A stretch of DNA of 63,998 nucleotides from Actinospica durhamensis (lineage in GTDB: Bacteria > Actinomycetota > Actinomycetes > Streptomycetales > Catenulisporaceae): positions 1-63,998 of the forward strand of contig NZ_JAGSOG010000016.1 of assembly GCF_018139695.1 (NCBI RefSeq), read 5' to 3'. Below, one piece after another: positions 26,442 through 35,191 of this stretch (its first letter is position 1; each line of letters opens with the position of its first letter). The notes beneath the pieces are model-generated. The model searched no databases, was not told where the DNA came from, and worked only from the letters and a program-made list of their open reading frames with translations. The translations under genes and the position numbers were made by a program.

Positions 26442-29380
26442 GCGAGCCGGACGACAGCTGGAGCGAGCCGGAGATCCGCCAGGCCCTGGGCCGGCTGCGC
26501 GAGGAGCCCCACGGCGCGGCGCGCTCGGCCCGGACCGAGGAGCTGGTGGCGGCGGCCGAGCGCGGCGAGTACGACCGCACCCTGGTCCGGGCGCTGTTCG
26601 AACTGCTCAGCGCCTACGAGTACGGCGCGGAGTCGCGCAAGGCGCCGGTGCTCTACAACAGGATCCTGACGCTCTACACGGACCGGCCCGAGCTGTTCGA
26701 CGAGCGGGCCGAGCACCGTGTCTTCTGGTGCTCGAAGTGGGTCACCTCCTCGCTGCTGGCCATCCCGGACGTGCCGCTCGGCGCCGTCGAGGGCTGGATC
26801 GCGCAGATGCAGGAGCGCTTCCTGGCCGCGGACAAGCCGCTGCAGGCCGTGCGCACCTCGCGGTACAAGCTGGCCGCGCACACCGGGATCGGCATGGACC
26901 TGGCCTACGAGCTGTGGGCGACCAGGCCGCGGGACGAGTTCAGCGACTGCGAGGCCTGCGAAGCCCGGGACCGCGGCCGGCACTGGGCCGGGCGCGGCGA
27001 CGACGCGCGGGCCCTGCGGGAGTGGGCCCCGGTGCTCGAGGGCGGGCTCAGCTGCGCCGAGGAGCCCGCCTCGACGATCGCGCTGGCCCTGGTCCCGCTG
27101 GTGCGCGCGGGCCGGGCGCAGGAGGCCGCCTCGCTGCACCGGGCCGGCTACCGGGCCACCCGGGGCAAGGTGTCGATGGACGACGCGGTGGCCCGGCACC
27201 TGGAGTTCCTCGCCCTCACCGGCAACAGCGCGCGCGGCCTCGAACTGCTGGCGGAGAACCGGTACCGGTTCGACTCCACCGCCACCGCCGAGACCCGGCT
27301 CTCCTTTCTGCGCGGTGTCAGGATCCTGCTCGCGCGGCTGACGGCCGAGGGCAACGGCCGCGCGCCGGTCCCGGCTCCGGACGGACGCGAGGCGACCGCG
27401 GCCGAACTGCTCGCGGAGGTGACGGCGCAGACCGAGGAGCTCGCCCGCCGCTTCGACGCCCGCAACGGCACGGACTATCAGAGCACGCAGTTGCAAGGCT
27501 GGTGCGCGTTGGAGCCGCTGACCGCCCGCCCCCTGGAACTCGGGCTGCGCGCCAAGCCGTTGCCGGTACCGCCGCCCCCAGCCGTGGCCGCGGCCGCCGC
27601 CGTCCCCGAGGATTTCAGCACCCTGCTGGCCGAGGCCCGCGCGGCGCTGCGCGACGGGCGCCCGGAAAACCGCGCGCTGTGGGCGGCGGTGGCCGAGCGG
27701 GTACGCGAGGAAGACCTCGACGACGTGCTGCGGGCCGAGCTCGCCGGGCGCGGGGGCTTCGCGCTGCTCGAGGCGCGCCGGTGGGAGCAGGCCGAGGAGC
27801 CGCTGCGGCGTTCCGCGCGGCTGTTCGAGCAGGCGGGCGAGCCCGGCCGGGCCGCCGCGGTGCACGCGCGCGCCGCCTGGTGTGTCTTCCAGCGGCAGGC
27901 CGACGCGGGCGAGGTCTCCTGGGACGAGCTCGACGCGATCCTCGCGTCCGCGGACGCGCTGCTGGCCGCGGACGCCATCACGGGCGAGGACTACTGCGTC
28001 GTCAAGCACTGCCGGGCCTCGGCCGCGTGGCGGCTGCTCGGCGTCTTCCCGGACGACGACGAGGACGGCGACGAGCCGTCGAACCCGGCGGAGGCGGACG
28101 CGGCGGAGACCGCCGGGCGGCCCGAGGCGCCGGAGCCCGACGAGCGCTCCCTGCGCCGCTTCGAGCAGGAGGTGGCCGAGCTCGCCCGCGCGGCGGCGGA
28201 GCACGACCTGCCGCAGCGCATGGCCACCGCCCTTTCCATGACCGCGGCGGCCGCGGAGGCCGAGGGCCGGCTCGAGGAAGCGTTGAAGTTCACCCTCGAC
28301 GCGGTCGCGCTGGTCGAGCGGGCCGAGCGGACCTGGGCGCTGCCGCAGCTCTACGCCCGGCAGGGGCACCTGCTCAACCGGCTGCGCCGGCTCGACGAGG
28401 CCGCCACCAGCCTGCACCGGGCGGTGACCCTGGCGGCCGAGTGGCCCGATCCCGACTTCAACGACGCGAGCGCGCTGATGGAGCTGGCCTGGAACCGGCT
28501 CGAGGCCGACGACGCGGCCACCGCGGCGGGCCACCTGACCGTCGCGGCCACCCGGTTCGACCGCGCCCGCCGCCCCCGCTCGGCCGTGATGGCGCGGTGC
28601 ATGCTCGGCCAGGCGCTGACCCGGCTCAAGCGGCTCCCGGACGCGATCGCGGTGTACGAGTCCATCCTCGACGACGAGGCCGAGACGCTGCTCGAGCCGG
28701 GCGAGCGGGCCCAGCTGCGGCTCGACCTCGGCCGGGCGCTGCGCCGCAGCGGCGAGTTCCGGCAGGCGGCCGAGGTCTTCCTGTGGCTCGCCGACTTCCT
28801 CGAGGACTGGCCCGAGCAGTCGGTGCGCACCATGGTCGTATGCGAACTCGCCTCGGCCCTGTTCGGCTCCGAGGTGCTCGACCAGGCCGAGGCCACCATG
28901 GCCAAGGCCTGGGAGCTGCACGCCCTGGCGCCGCACCCGGGCGCCGTGTGCGCGATGCTCCGGACCGCGGCGGGCAGCGCGATGGACGCCGAGGACGCGG
29001 CGGCGGCGCTGGCCCACCTGGACCGGGCCGACGCGGTGGTCGCGGCCGCCGAGGAGTCGCCCGGAGAGTTCCTGCGCTGGCCCGAACTCGGGCAGACCGC
29101 CGACCTGCGCACCCAGATCCTGAGCGCGGTCGAGCGCTACGACGAGGCACTGGCCGCGACCGAGGCGGCCGCGCAGTCCTGGGAGCGCGGCGGCTCGCGC
29201 ACCGTGGACGCCTGGGCCGAGTCGATCCGCATCGCCGCGGTGATCGAGGGCTACCGGCTCGGCCGCCGCGCCGAGGCCCTGGCCCGCCTCACCCCGGCCG
29301 TCGAACGCGCCCGGCTGGCCGGCCGCAGCCACGCGGTCGAGATCCTGACCGAGCTGGCGAACAGCCTGCGCGAGGGCTGA
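26438..29380 (+). CDS. Large tetratricopeptide-repeat protein, third gene of the Hsp90 operon
   Basis: 980 residues, almost entirely helical, in three parts. The N-terminal module (to about 370) contains a CEACEARDRGRHW motif, whose cysteine pair could bind metal. A Pro/Ala linker (KPLPVPPPP) follows near 370-390. Then come two C-terminal TPR arrays separated by an acidic linker (DDDEDGDEPSNPAEAD) near 535-555. Clear TPR units include RLDEAATSLHRAVTLA, RLPDAIAVYESIL and ERYDEALAATEAAAQ. No enzyme domain is seen. ATG 26438 overlaps the Hsp90 stop (ATGA). TPR domains are the classical Hsp90 co-chaperone scaffold in eukaryotes; here the link is made by the operon. Confidence 0.9.
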   Translation: MSEPDDSWSEPEIRQALGRLREEPHGAARSARTEELVAAAERGEYDRTLVRALFELLSAYEYGAESRKAPVLYNRILTLYTDRPELFDERAEHRVFWCSKWVTSSLLAIPDVPLGAVEGWIAQMQERFLAADKPLQAVRTSRYKLAAHTGIGMDLAYELWATRPRDEFSDCEACEARDRGRHWAGRGDDARALREWAPVLEGGLSCAEEPASTIALALVPLVRAGRAQEAASLHRAGYRATRGKVSMDDAVARHLEFLALTGNSARGLELLAENRYRFDSTATAETRLSFLRGVRILLARLTAEGNGRAPVPAPDGREATAAELLAEVTAQTEELARRFDARNGTDYQSTQLQGWCALEPLTARPLELGLRAKPLPVPPPPAVAAAAAVPEDFSTLLAEARAALRDGRPENRALWAAVAERVREEDLDDVLRAELAGRGGFALLEARRWEQAEEPLRRSARLFEQAGEPGRAAAVHARAAWCVFQRQADAGEVSWDELDAILASADALLAADAITGEDYCVVKHCRASAAWRLLGVFPDDDEDGDEPSNPAEADAAETAGRPEAPEPDERSLRRFEQEVAELARAAAEHDLPQRMATALSMTAAAAEAEGRLEEALKFTLDAVALVERAERTWALPQLYARQGHLLNRLRRLDEAATSLHRAVTLAAEWPDPDFNDASALMELAWNRLEADDAATAAGHLTVAATRFDRARRPRSAVMARCMLGQALTRLKRLPDAIAVYESILDDEAETLLEPGERAQLRLDLGRALRRSGEFRQAAEVFLWLADFLEDWPEQSVRTMVVCELASALFGSEVLDQAEATMAKAWELHALAPHPGAVCAMLRTAAGSAMDAEDAAAALAHLDRADAVVAAAEESPGEFLRWPELGQTADLRTQILSAVERYDEALAATEAAAQSWERGGSRTVDAWAESIRIAAVIEGYRLGRRAEALARLTPAVERARLAGRSHAVEILTELANSLREG

Positions 29381-29388
29381 GGTCACCG

Positions 29389-29592
29389 TCACCGCGCGAG
29401 AGTGGTCCAGGTCGCGACAAGCCCGGTGCCGAGGGTGAGGGTGGCCGCGAAGGCGGCGGCCGCCCTCGTGACCGCCTGCGGGTACGTGGCTCGATCACGC
29501 CGGGCGAGGTACCCGGCCGTCGCCGCGGCGGCCAGCGACGTGACGAGCGTCAACGTCGCCTCGAACAGAACCGTGATGACGTGGCTGGTCAT
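29389..29592 (-). CDS. Small two-helix membrane protein
   Basis: A 67-residue protein with two hydrophobic helices (VITVLFEATLTLVTSLAAAA; FAATLTLGTGLVATWTTLA) around a charged loop YLARRDRATYPQ. CAGGAGG sits seven bases before ATG 29592, an excellent site, which is the main reason to trust so short a gene. It converges with the TPR gene (8 nt apart) and is divergent from the HTH-NTPase gene, so it could be controlled with it. Size and shape resemble small membrane toxins or envelope stress peptides, but no family is recognised. Confidence 0.7.
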   Translation of the reverse strand: MTSHVITVLFEATLTLVTSLAAAATAGYLARRDRATYPQAVTRAAAAFAATLTLGTGLVATWTTLAR

Positions 29593-29717
29593 GAGAATCC
29601 TCCTGCTGGTGACCGCGATATCGGATGGCGACGGCGAATATCGTCGAAGCGATGTCCGGCGTGGTTCAGCTGAACGAAAATGAACGAAGCCGGACGACGC
29701 CGCCACGGAGGGGGCCC

Positions 29718-32552
29718 GTGAACGAGGAAGCCGCTGCCGAACTGCGCGCTGAGCTCAGGCGCGGTCTCGCCCGCAAGGACATGGGCGTCGAGCAACTCAG
29801 AGTACGAACCCGGCTGAGCCGGACCACCGTCTCTCAAGCCTTGAACCGCACGGACGTCGTCGCCTCGGCCCAGACCACGGCGCGCCTGGCGAAGGCCTTG
29901 GGACTGGACGAGCAGCGGATGCTCGCGCTGCGTGAGGCCGCCCTGCGGGACGAACCTCGGACATCCGACGGCGTGGGTCGGCCGATTTCCGGCTACGACC
30001 CGCTCGACCTGGAAGTGCACGCGGCCGGGCTGGTTCGGGACGCGGCCAGGGCGTTACCCGGCTACGTGGGCCGTCCGCATGACGAGGTGGCGCGGGATCT
30101 GGTGCGCGAAGCGACGATCGGGCGCAGCGGGATGGCCGTCCTGGTCGGATGGTCCTCAACGGGCAAGACCCGCGCCTGGTGGGAAGCGGTCAAACCGCTG
30201 TCCGCACAGGGATGGCGGTTATGGCACCCGTATGAGCCCACGCACGCGCAAGCGTTGTTGGCCGGCATCGACCGTGTGCGGCCGCGCACGGTGGTCTGGC
30301 TCAACGACGCACAGCGGTACCTCGATGCCGGCGAGGAGGTGGCAGCCGCGTTGCACCGGTTGCTCTCCGATGCCGCGCGCGCACCGGTGTTGGTGCTCGC
30401 GAGCCTCTGGCCGGACGACAGCAGGAGATATGCCGAGCGTCCACCGCGCGGCCAGGCCGACCGCTTCGCCAGGACGCGGGAACTTCTGGCCGGCCGCACC
30501 ATCGACGTGCCGATGGAGTTCCTCGGCACCGAACTGCGCGAAGGCGCCGCGCTGGCCGCCGCGGGCGATCGGTTGTGGGCCGAGGTCCTCCAGCTCACAC
30601 ACCACGGCCGGGTCGCCCAGCAGCTGGCCGGCGGTCCGGACCTGATACGGCGTTACGGGGAGCTCTCCGCGCCGGCCAAGGCCCTGGTCCGGGTCGCGAT
30701 GGACGCGAGCCGCTTCGGCGCCGACCCCCGACTCGAGCTGACCTTCCTGGCTCAGGCCGCGCAGGACTATCTGCATGACGACGACCTGCACGCCTTGGAG
30801 GACGAGGCCTGGCTCGATCGGGCGCTGGCGGAACTGGCGCACCCCGTGCACGGCGACCTGGTGCCGCTGCGGCACGTACCGGCCCGCCTCCGACGAAGCC
30901 GTTCCGAGTACCGCCTGGCGGACTATCTGGAGGAGCACGGGCGCCGTGAACGGGCTCTGATCTGCCCGCCCTCGTCCTTCTGGCGCGCCGCCGCCGCTTT
31001 GTTGAGCGACCCGGGCGATCTCGCGAATCTCGGGAGCGCCGCCGAGGTTCGCCACCGTCTGTCCTGGGCCGCGACCTTGTACGAACGCTCCGCGCACGGC
31101 GGGAACATGTTCGCGCTCGGCCGACTCGCCGTGATCAGGGACCTCGGTGGCGATCACGGCGACGCCGCCGCGATGGCCGAACGCGCGGCGGAGAACGGCC
31201 ATGTCAGTGCCCTCACCGTGCTGATCGGACGACGCACCACGACCGGCGAGCTTCGAGAAGCGGTCCGGCTGGCCCAGGCCGCGGCCAAGGCCGGCGATCC
31301 GACCTGGTTCGTCGACGCGACGGAGGCGTATGAGCAGGCCGGAGACCCTGAACAAGCCGAACTGACGGCTCGCCTCGGCGCCGACGCCGGTGACGAGGGA
31401 TCCGCGTTCCAGGACCTGGCCGAGTTGCGTGAGCGCAGCGGCGACGAGGAGTCGGCCGCACGGATGCGCCGAGCGGCGGCGGACGCCGGAAATCCTTCGG
31501 CTCTGTGCCACATCGCGCGCATGCACGAATCGGTCGGCGAGATCGAGGCGGCCGACGTGATGTTTCGGCGTGCCCTCGAGGCCGGCAGCGACGAGGCCCT
31601 TTACGGGTACCCCGTGATCCTGGCGGCCCGAGGAGACTTCGAGGAGGCCGAGCACCTCGCCGAACGCGCCGCGCAAGCCGGCAATCCGACGGTTCTGCGA
31701 CACCTCGCACGCATGCGCGCCGAGGCCGGCGACGAGCAGGCCGCACGGCGCCTGGACGAGAGCGCGGAGCAACGGTACCCCTCGTTCGACGATCGGTTCC
31801 TCCTGCTGTGCTGGTCGCGGCCGGACAGCGGACGGGTCCGTGTCGCCGAGGACGGAGACATCGACGTCCTGGGGCAGATCATCTCCGAGGATTTCCCGCG
31901 GCCCGGCGCACAGGCCAGGGTGGCGATTCCGGGACTGGCCGCCGAAATCGGATCCCCCGGCGCCTTCCTTCTGCTCGGGGTGCTCGCCGAGCTCGCCGGA
32001 GACGACGGTACGGCTGAAGACTTGTACCGACGCGCCATCGAGTCCGGAAACAGACTGGCGGCCGGGCGGCTCGCGGTGATGAGAGAGCGGGCAGGCAGGC
32101 ATGGGGAAGCCGAGGTGACGGCCGTTTTTTCGCACCCAGGACGAGCTGGCACTCGTGCGCCTGTCCCGGATCCGCGAAGCGGCCGGGGATCTCGAGGGAG
32201 CGGAGCGGCTGGCCTTGTCCGCCTTCGCGAGCGGTCAGGACTTCGGCCGCCTCCACGAACTCGTCATGCTGCGCGAGAAGGCCGGGGAGCACGAGGCGGC
32301 GGAGCGCCTGGCGGTCCGGGCGGGCGGAAGGTATCGCGCCCTCGCCCTGATCGAACTGGCCACGATGTGGGAGGCGGCCGGCCACCGCGCAGGGGCCGAA
32401 CGCCTGATCGTGCAGGCTCTCGACGCGGGCTCCACGCTGGCGCTGGGCAGTCTCGCCGAACTGCGCCCGGGCGAGGCACTGTGGCCGTTCGGGCTCGAAC
32501 CGGACGGCTCGCCCTCGCCCGGCCCCGCCTGAACGGGCTCGAGCCGGGCTAA
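29718..32552 (+). CDS. HTH / P-loop NTPase / tetratricopeptide (Sel1-like) repeat protein, frameshifted near its end
   Basis: The N-terminal HTH is at about 24-66 (VRTRLSRTTVSQALNRT). A STAND-like P-loop NTPase follows (Walker A GWSSTGKT at 144-151, Walker B-like VVWLNDAQ at 192-199). From about 430 to the end are ~36-residue repeats of the type EEAEHLAERAAQAGNPTVL. GTG 29718 has GGAGG seven bases upstream. At T6 (32125-32130, near codon 803) the repeats leave this frame and continue in another to 32532. As written, the frame runs on as an Arg/Gly/Pro-rich tail to 32552, overlapping manA by 4 nt. Related HTH-NTPase-TPR proteins are abundant in streptomycetes and resemble signal-transducing STAND regulators. 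Signal and target are unknown. Confidence 0.8.
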   Translation: MNEEAAAELRAELRRGLARKDMGVEQLRVRTRLSRTTVSQALNRTDVVASAQTTARLAKALGLDEQRMLALREAALRDEPRTSDGVGRPISGYDPLDLEVHAAGLVRDAARALPGYVGRPHDEVARDLVREATIGRSGMAVLVGWSSTGKTRAWWEAVKPLSAQGWRLWHPYEPTHAQALLAGIDRVRPRTVVWLNDAQRYLDAGEEVAAALHRLLSDAARAPVLVLASLWPDDSRRYAERPPRGQADRFARTRELLAGRTIDVPMEFLGTELREGAALAAAGDRLWAEVLQLTHHGRVAQQLAGGPDLIRRYGELSAPAKALVRVAMDASRFGADPRLELTFLAQAAQDYLHDDDLHALEDEAWLDRALAELAHPVHGDLVPLRHVPARLRRSRSEYRLADYLEEHGRRERALICPPSSFWRAAAALLSDPGDLANLGSAAEVRHRLSWAATLYERSAHGGNMFALGRLAVIRDLGGDHGDAAAMAERAAENGHVSALTVLIGRRTTTGELREAVRLAQAAAKAGDPTWFVDATEAYEQAGDPEQAELTARLGADAGDEGSAFQDLAELRERSGDEESAARMRRAAADAGNPSALCHIARMHESVGEIEAADVMFRRALEAGSDEALYGYPVILAARGDFEEAEHLAERAAQAGNPTVLRHLARMRAEAGDEQAARRLDESAEQRYPSFDDRFLLLCWSRPDSGRVRVAEDGDIDVLGQIISEDFPRPGAQARVAIPGLAAEIGSPGAFLLLGVLAELAGDDGTAEDLYRRAIESGNRLAAGRLAVMRERAGRHGEAEVTAVFSHPGRAGTRAPVPDPRSGRGSRGSGAAGLVRLRERSGLRPPPRTRHAAREGRGARGGGAPGGPGGRKVSRPRPDRTGHDVGGGRPPRRGRTPDRAGSRRGLHAGAGQSRRTAPGRGTVAVRARTGRLALARPRLNGLEPG
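32131..32532 (+). pseudogene. Displaced C-terminal repeats of the HTH-NTPase gene (after the T6 frameshift)
   Basis: After the T6 tract the next frame reads RTQDELALVRLSRIREAAG and goes on with repeats identical in style to those upstream (DLEGAERLALSAFASG, EHEAAERLAVRAGG, HRAGAERLIVQALDAG), ending at 32532, 16 nt before manA. Loss of one T, or transcriptional slippage, would join it to the main frame and give a protein of about 937 residues. On its own it has no credible start. A mutation, an assembly error in the homopolymer or programmed slippage are all possible. Confidence 0.7.
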
Positions 32553-33757
32553 AGCCCCGTCTCGGCCAGGAAGTAGGTGCCCGCGCCGGTGAGCGTGACG
32601 TGCATGTCGCGCGCGCCGAGGAAGCAGGACTGGCCGCGGGTGAGCAGCAGCCGGGCGGCCGGCTCGGTGCCGCAGCCGACCGAGGCTTCGCCCTCGACGC
32701 ACAGCAGCACCCGCGGGCCGCCGTCGCCGGGCACCACGAGCACGGCGCCGTCGGCCAGGGTCAGCCGGCTCAGCCGGAACTCGGGCACGTCGGTGTCGAA
32801 GACCTCGACGCCCGCGGCGGCCTGACGGGGCGTGAGAACCGGGACCTCGACCTCGGGGTCGAGCACCCGGAGCAGTTCGGGGACATCGATGTGCTTGGGC
32901 GTCAGACCCGCGCGGATGACGTTGTCCGAGTTGGCCAGCAGCTCGATCCCGACGCCGCGGATGTAGGCGTGCACGCCGCCCGCGCCCATGAACAGCGCCT
33001 GACCCGGCTCGAGCACCAGGTGGTTGAGCAGCAGCGAGCCGACCAGTCCGATGTCGCCGGGGTGGTCGGCGTTCATCCGCACCACCGCGTCGTACGCGGC
33101 CGCGTACGGGCCGCCCTGCGCACGGTGCGCCGCCGCGGCATCGACCACGCCCGCCACCAGCCCGGCGCGTCCGGCCTCTGGCCACTCCAGCAGCGTGGCC
33201 AGGGCGCGCCCGACCGTCTTGGCCGAGGGGTCCTCGCGCAGCAGGGCGGTGAGGTCCTTGAGCTCCGGCACGCCGAGGCCGTCGATCACCTCGGCCGCCT
33301 GCGCCGCGGGCCGCAGCCCGGCCAGCACCTCGAAGGGCTCGAGCGCGCACAGGATCTCCGGCTTGGGCCAGTTGTCCACGTACACCCGCTCGCGGGCGTC
33401 GAGCGGCACGCCGGCCGCGTTCTCCCTGGCATAGCCCTGCTCCGCCTGCTCCCGGTTCGGGTGCAGCTGGACCGAGAGCGCCTTCTGCGCGGCCAGCACC
33501 TTCAGCAGGAACGGCAGCCGGCCGCCGAAGCGCGCGTTGACCTCCGCGCCGAGTTCCTGGGCGGGCGCGGCGTCGATCGCGGTCTGCAGCGTCGCGGCGC
33601 GGCCGGCCCGGGTAAGTACCGAGGGGGCGTTGGGGTGGGCACCCATCCACAGTTCGGCCTGCGGCCCGGGCGTGGGCGACGGCTCGCCGAGCAGGTCGGC
33701 TATGGCCGTGTGCGAGCCCCAGGCGTAGGGCTGGACGGTGTTGCCCAACAGATCCAC
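32549..33757 (-). CDS. manA: Mannose-6-phosphate isomerase, class I
   Basis: 402 residues, cupin-type zinc isomerase interconverting fructose-6-P and mannose-6-P. It has NTVQPYAWGSHTAI at the N-terminus, ALSVQLHPN with zinc ligands Gln/His, and the C-terminal PEFRLSRLTLADG beta-barrel. It supplies mannose donors for glycans such as those made by GT87 enzymes. The GTG start has GAGGAGG about 10 bases upstream. In the upstream gap GTGCA-cgt-TGCAC (33810-33822) is an inverted repeat that could be an operator. Confidence 0.95.
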   Translation of the reverse strand: MDLLGNTVQPYAWGSHTAIADLLGEPSPTPGPQAELWMGAHPNAPSVLTRAGRAATLQTAIDAAPAQELGAEVNARFGGRLPFLLKVLAAQKALSVQLHPNREQAEQGYARENAAGVPLDARERVYVDNWPKPEILCALEPFEVLAGLRPAAQAAEVIDGLGVPELKDLTALLREDPSAKTVGRALATLLEWPEAGRAGLVAGVVDAAAAHRAQGGPYAAAYDAVVRMNADHPGDIGLVGSLLLNHLVLEPGQALFMGAGGVHAYIRGVGIELLANSDNVIRAGLTPKHIDVPELLRVLDPEVEVPVLTPRQAAAGVEVFDTDVPEFRLSRLTLADGAVLVVPGDGGPRVLLCVEGEASVGCGTEPAARLLLTRGQSCFLGARDMHVTLTGAGTYFLAETGL

Positions 33758-33873
33758 GGCGGGGGGCCTCCTCGTGACTGGCGCGTCTCAATCATCGGAC
33801 ACCAACGATGTGCACGTTGCACGGTCACTCTAACGTCCGAATCTGAGCGGACGCTGCACCCTCCGCCGGAGTT

Positions 33874-34845
33874 TCAGCGCACCAGCGGATCGATGGCGAC
33901 GAGGACGAACAACAGGGCGAGGTAGGTGTTGGAGAAGTGGAACATGCGCATCGGCTTGAGCGCTACGCCCTCCACCCCCCGGCGCGCGGCGCCGTGCAAC
34001 CGGTGCGCCTCGATCAGGAACGCCGCGCCCAGCACGGCCGCGCCGATCGGGTAGAGCAAGCCGGTGTGCGCCACCGGCCACAGCAGCAGCGAGCAGGCCA
34101 CCGTCGCCCAGGTGTAGAGCATCATCTGCCACGCCACGTGCCGCTCCGGGGCCACGCACGGGAGCATCGGCACGTTCGCCGCGGCGTAGTCCTCGCGGTA
34201 ACGCATCGCCAGCGCCCAGAAGTGCGGCGGCGTCCACAGGAACACCACCAGGAACAGCACCAGCGGCGACCAGGCCAGGTGGTCGGTGACCGAGGTCCAG
34301 CCGATCACGGTGGGGAAGCAGCCGGCCGCCCCGCCCCAGACGATGTTCTGCGAGGTGCGCCGCTTGAGGATCATCGAGTAGACGACCACGTAGAACACGT
34401 TCGCGGCCAGCGCCAGCAGCGAGGAGAGCCAGTTGACGGCGAATCCCAGCCAGAGCGTGGAGAGCACGCCGAGCGCGAGGCCGAAGACCACCGCGGCCCG
34501 CGGGGTGACGGTGTGCGTGGCCAGCGGCCGGCGGCGGGTGCGGCGCATCTCGGTGTCGATGTCGCGGTCCACCCAGCAGTTGAGCGCGTTCGCGCTGCCC
34601 GCGGACAGATAGCCGCCGATGGTCACCGCGACCACCGTCCACAGGTTCGGCACGCCGCCCTTGGCCAGGAACATCACCGGAATGGTGGTGATGATCAGCA
34701 GCTCGATGATGCGCGGCTTGGTCAGCGCGACATAAGCCCTGACGGTGTCGGCCGGGGACCCGTGGACGCGCATGCCGGCCCCGGTGCTCTCCGGCGTCGC
34801 CGTGCCCGTGACCGGTGCCGCCGGAAGGGATTCCACCGCAGTCAC
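33874..34845 (-). CDS. ctaB: Protoheme IX farnesyltransferase (heme O synthase)
   Basis: A 323-residue UbiA-family prenyltransferase with nine membrane helices. The first Asp-rich loop is [15 protein letters not shown] and the second conserved loop [17 protein letters not shown]. It adds farnesyl to heme B, giving heme O for CtaA. The start is GTG 34845 ([11 protein letters not shown]) with only a weak ribosome site; the frame is open further upstream. It is divergent from tkt across 346 nt. Confidence 0.95.
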   Translation of the reverse strand: MTAVESLPAAPVTGTATPESTGAGMRVHGSPADTVRAYVALTKPRIIELLIITTIPVMFLAKGGVPNLWTVVAVTIGGYLSAGSANALNCWVDRDIDTEMRRTRRRPLATHTVTPRAAVVFGLALGVLSTLWLGFAVNWLSSLLALAANVFYVVVYSMILKRRTSQNIVWGGAAGCFPTVIGWTSVTDHLAWSPLVLFLVVFLWTPPHFWALAMRYREDYAAANVPMLPCVAPERHVAWQMMLYTWATVACSLLLWPVAHTGLLYPIGAAVLGAAFLIEAHRLHGAARRGVEGVALKPMRMFHFSNTYLALLFVLVAIDPLVR

Positions 34846-35191
34846 CCGCGCACACCCCTGATCTCGTTCTCGTCGCCTGCCCAGTGAAGACAGACAGACT
34901 CTAGACCCCGCGTCGCGCGGGCCCGCGCCCGGGTCGGGTGAAACGCCGGGAACCGCACCGATACGACACCGCGCGGACCCCCTGCGCGACCCTCGCCGAG
35001 CCCCGTTCCAGGGCCGGTTCCCGAACAGAGCACAGCGCATGATTGATAGCTCTGAGCGGGGTAGGGTGGTGCTCGACTAACAGATTTCACAGCCTCCGCC
35101 GCGCGGGGAGGGCCCGGGCAACACGGCCCGGTGGGCAGCGTCGCCTCCGACCCCGAGACGACGGCTCCGTACCCTAGAGAGGACGCGCGCG
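34846..35191. other. ctaB-tkt divergent intergenic region
   Basis: 346 nt with no gene. It must hold both promoters. TTGATA (35043-35048) and TAGGGT (35062-35067) are 13 nt apart, too close for a normal promoter, so no call is made. A short GGGCC/GGCCC fold lies near 35107-35130. The tkt start is TTG with GAGAGGA upstream. Confidence 0.4.

Noticed and set aside
30219-32135. 638-codon minus-strand frame opposite the HTH-NTPase gene
   Set aside because: Antisense shadow; the plus strand has clear HTH, Walker A and repeat motifs and a ribosome site.
35043-35067. TTGATA...TAGGGT as a tkt promoter
   Set aside because: Spacing is 13 nt, too short for a sigma-70-type promoter.
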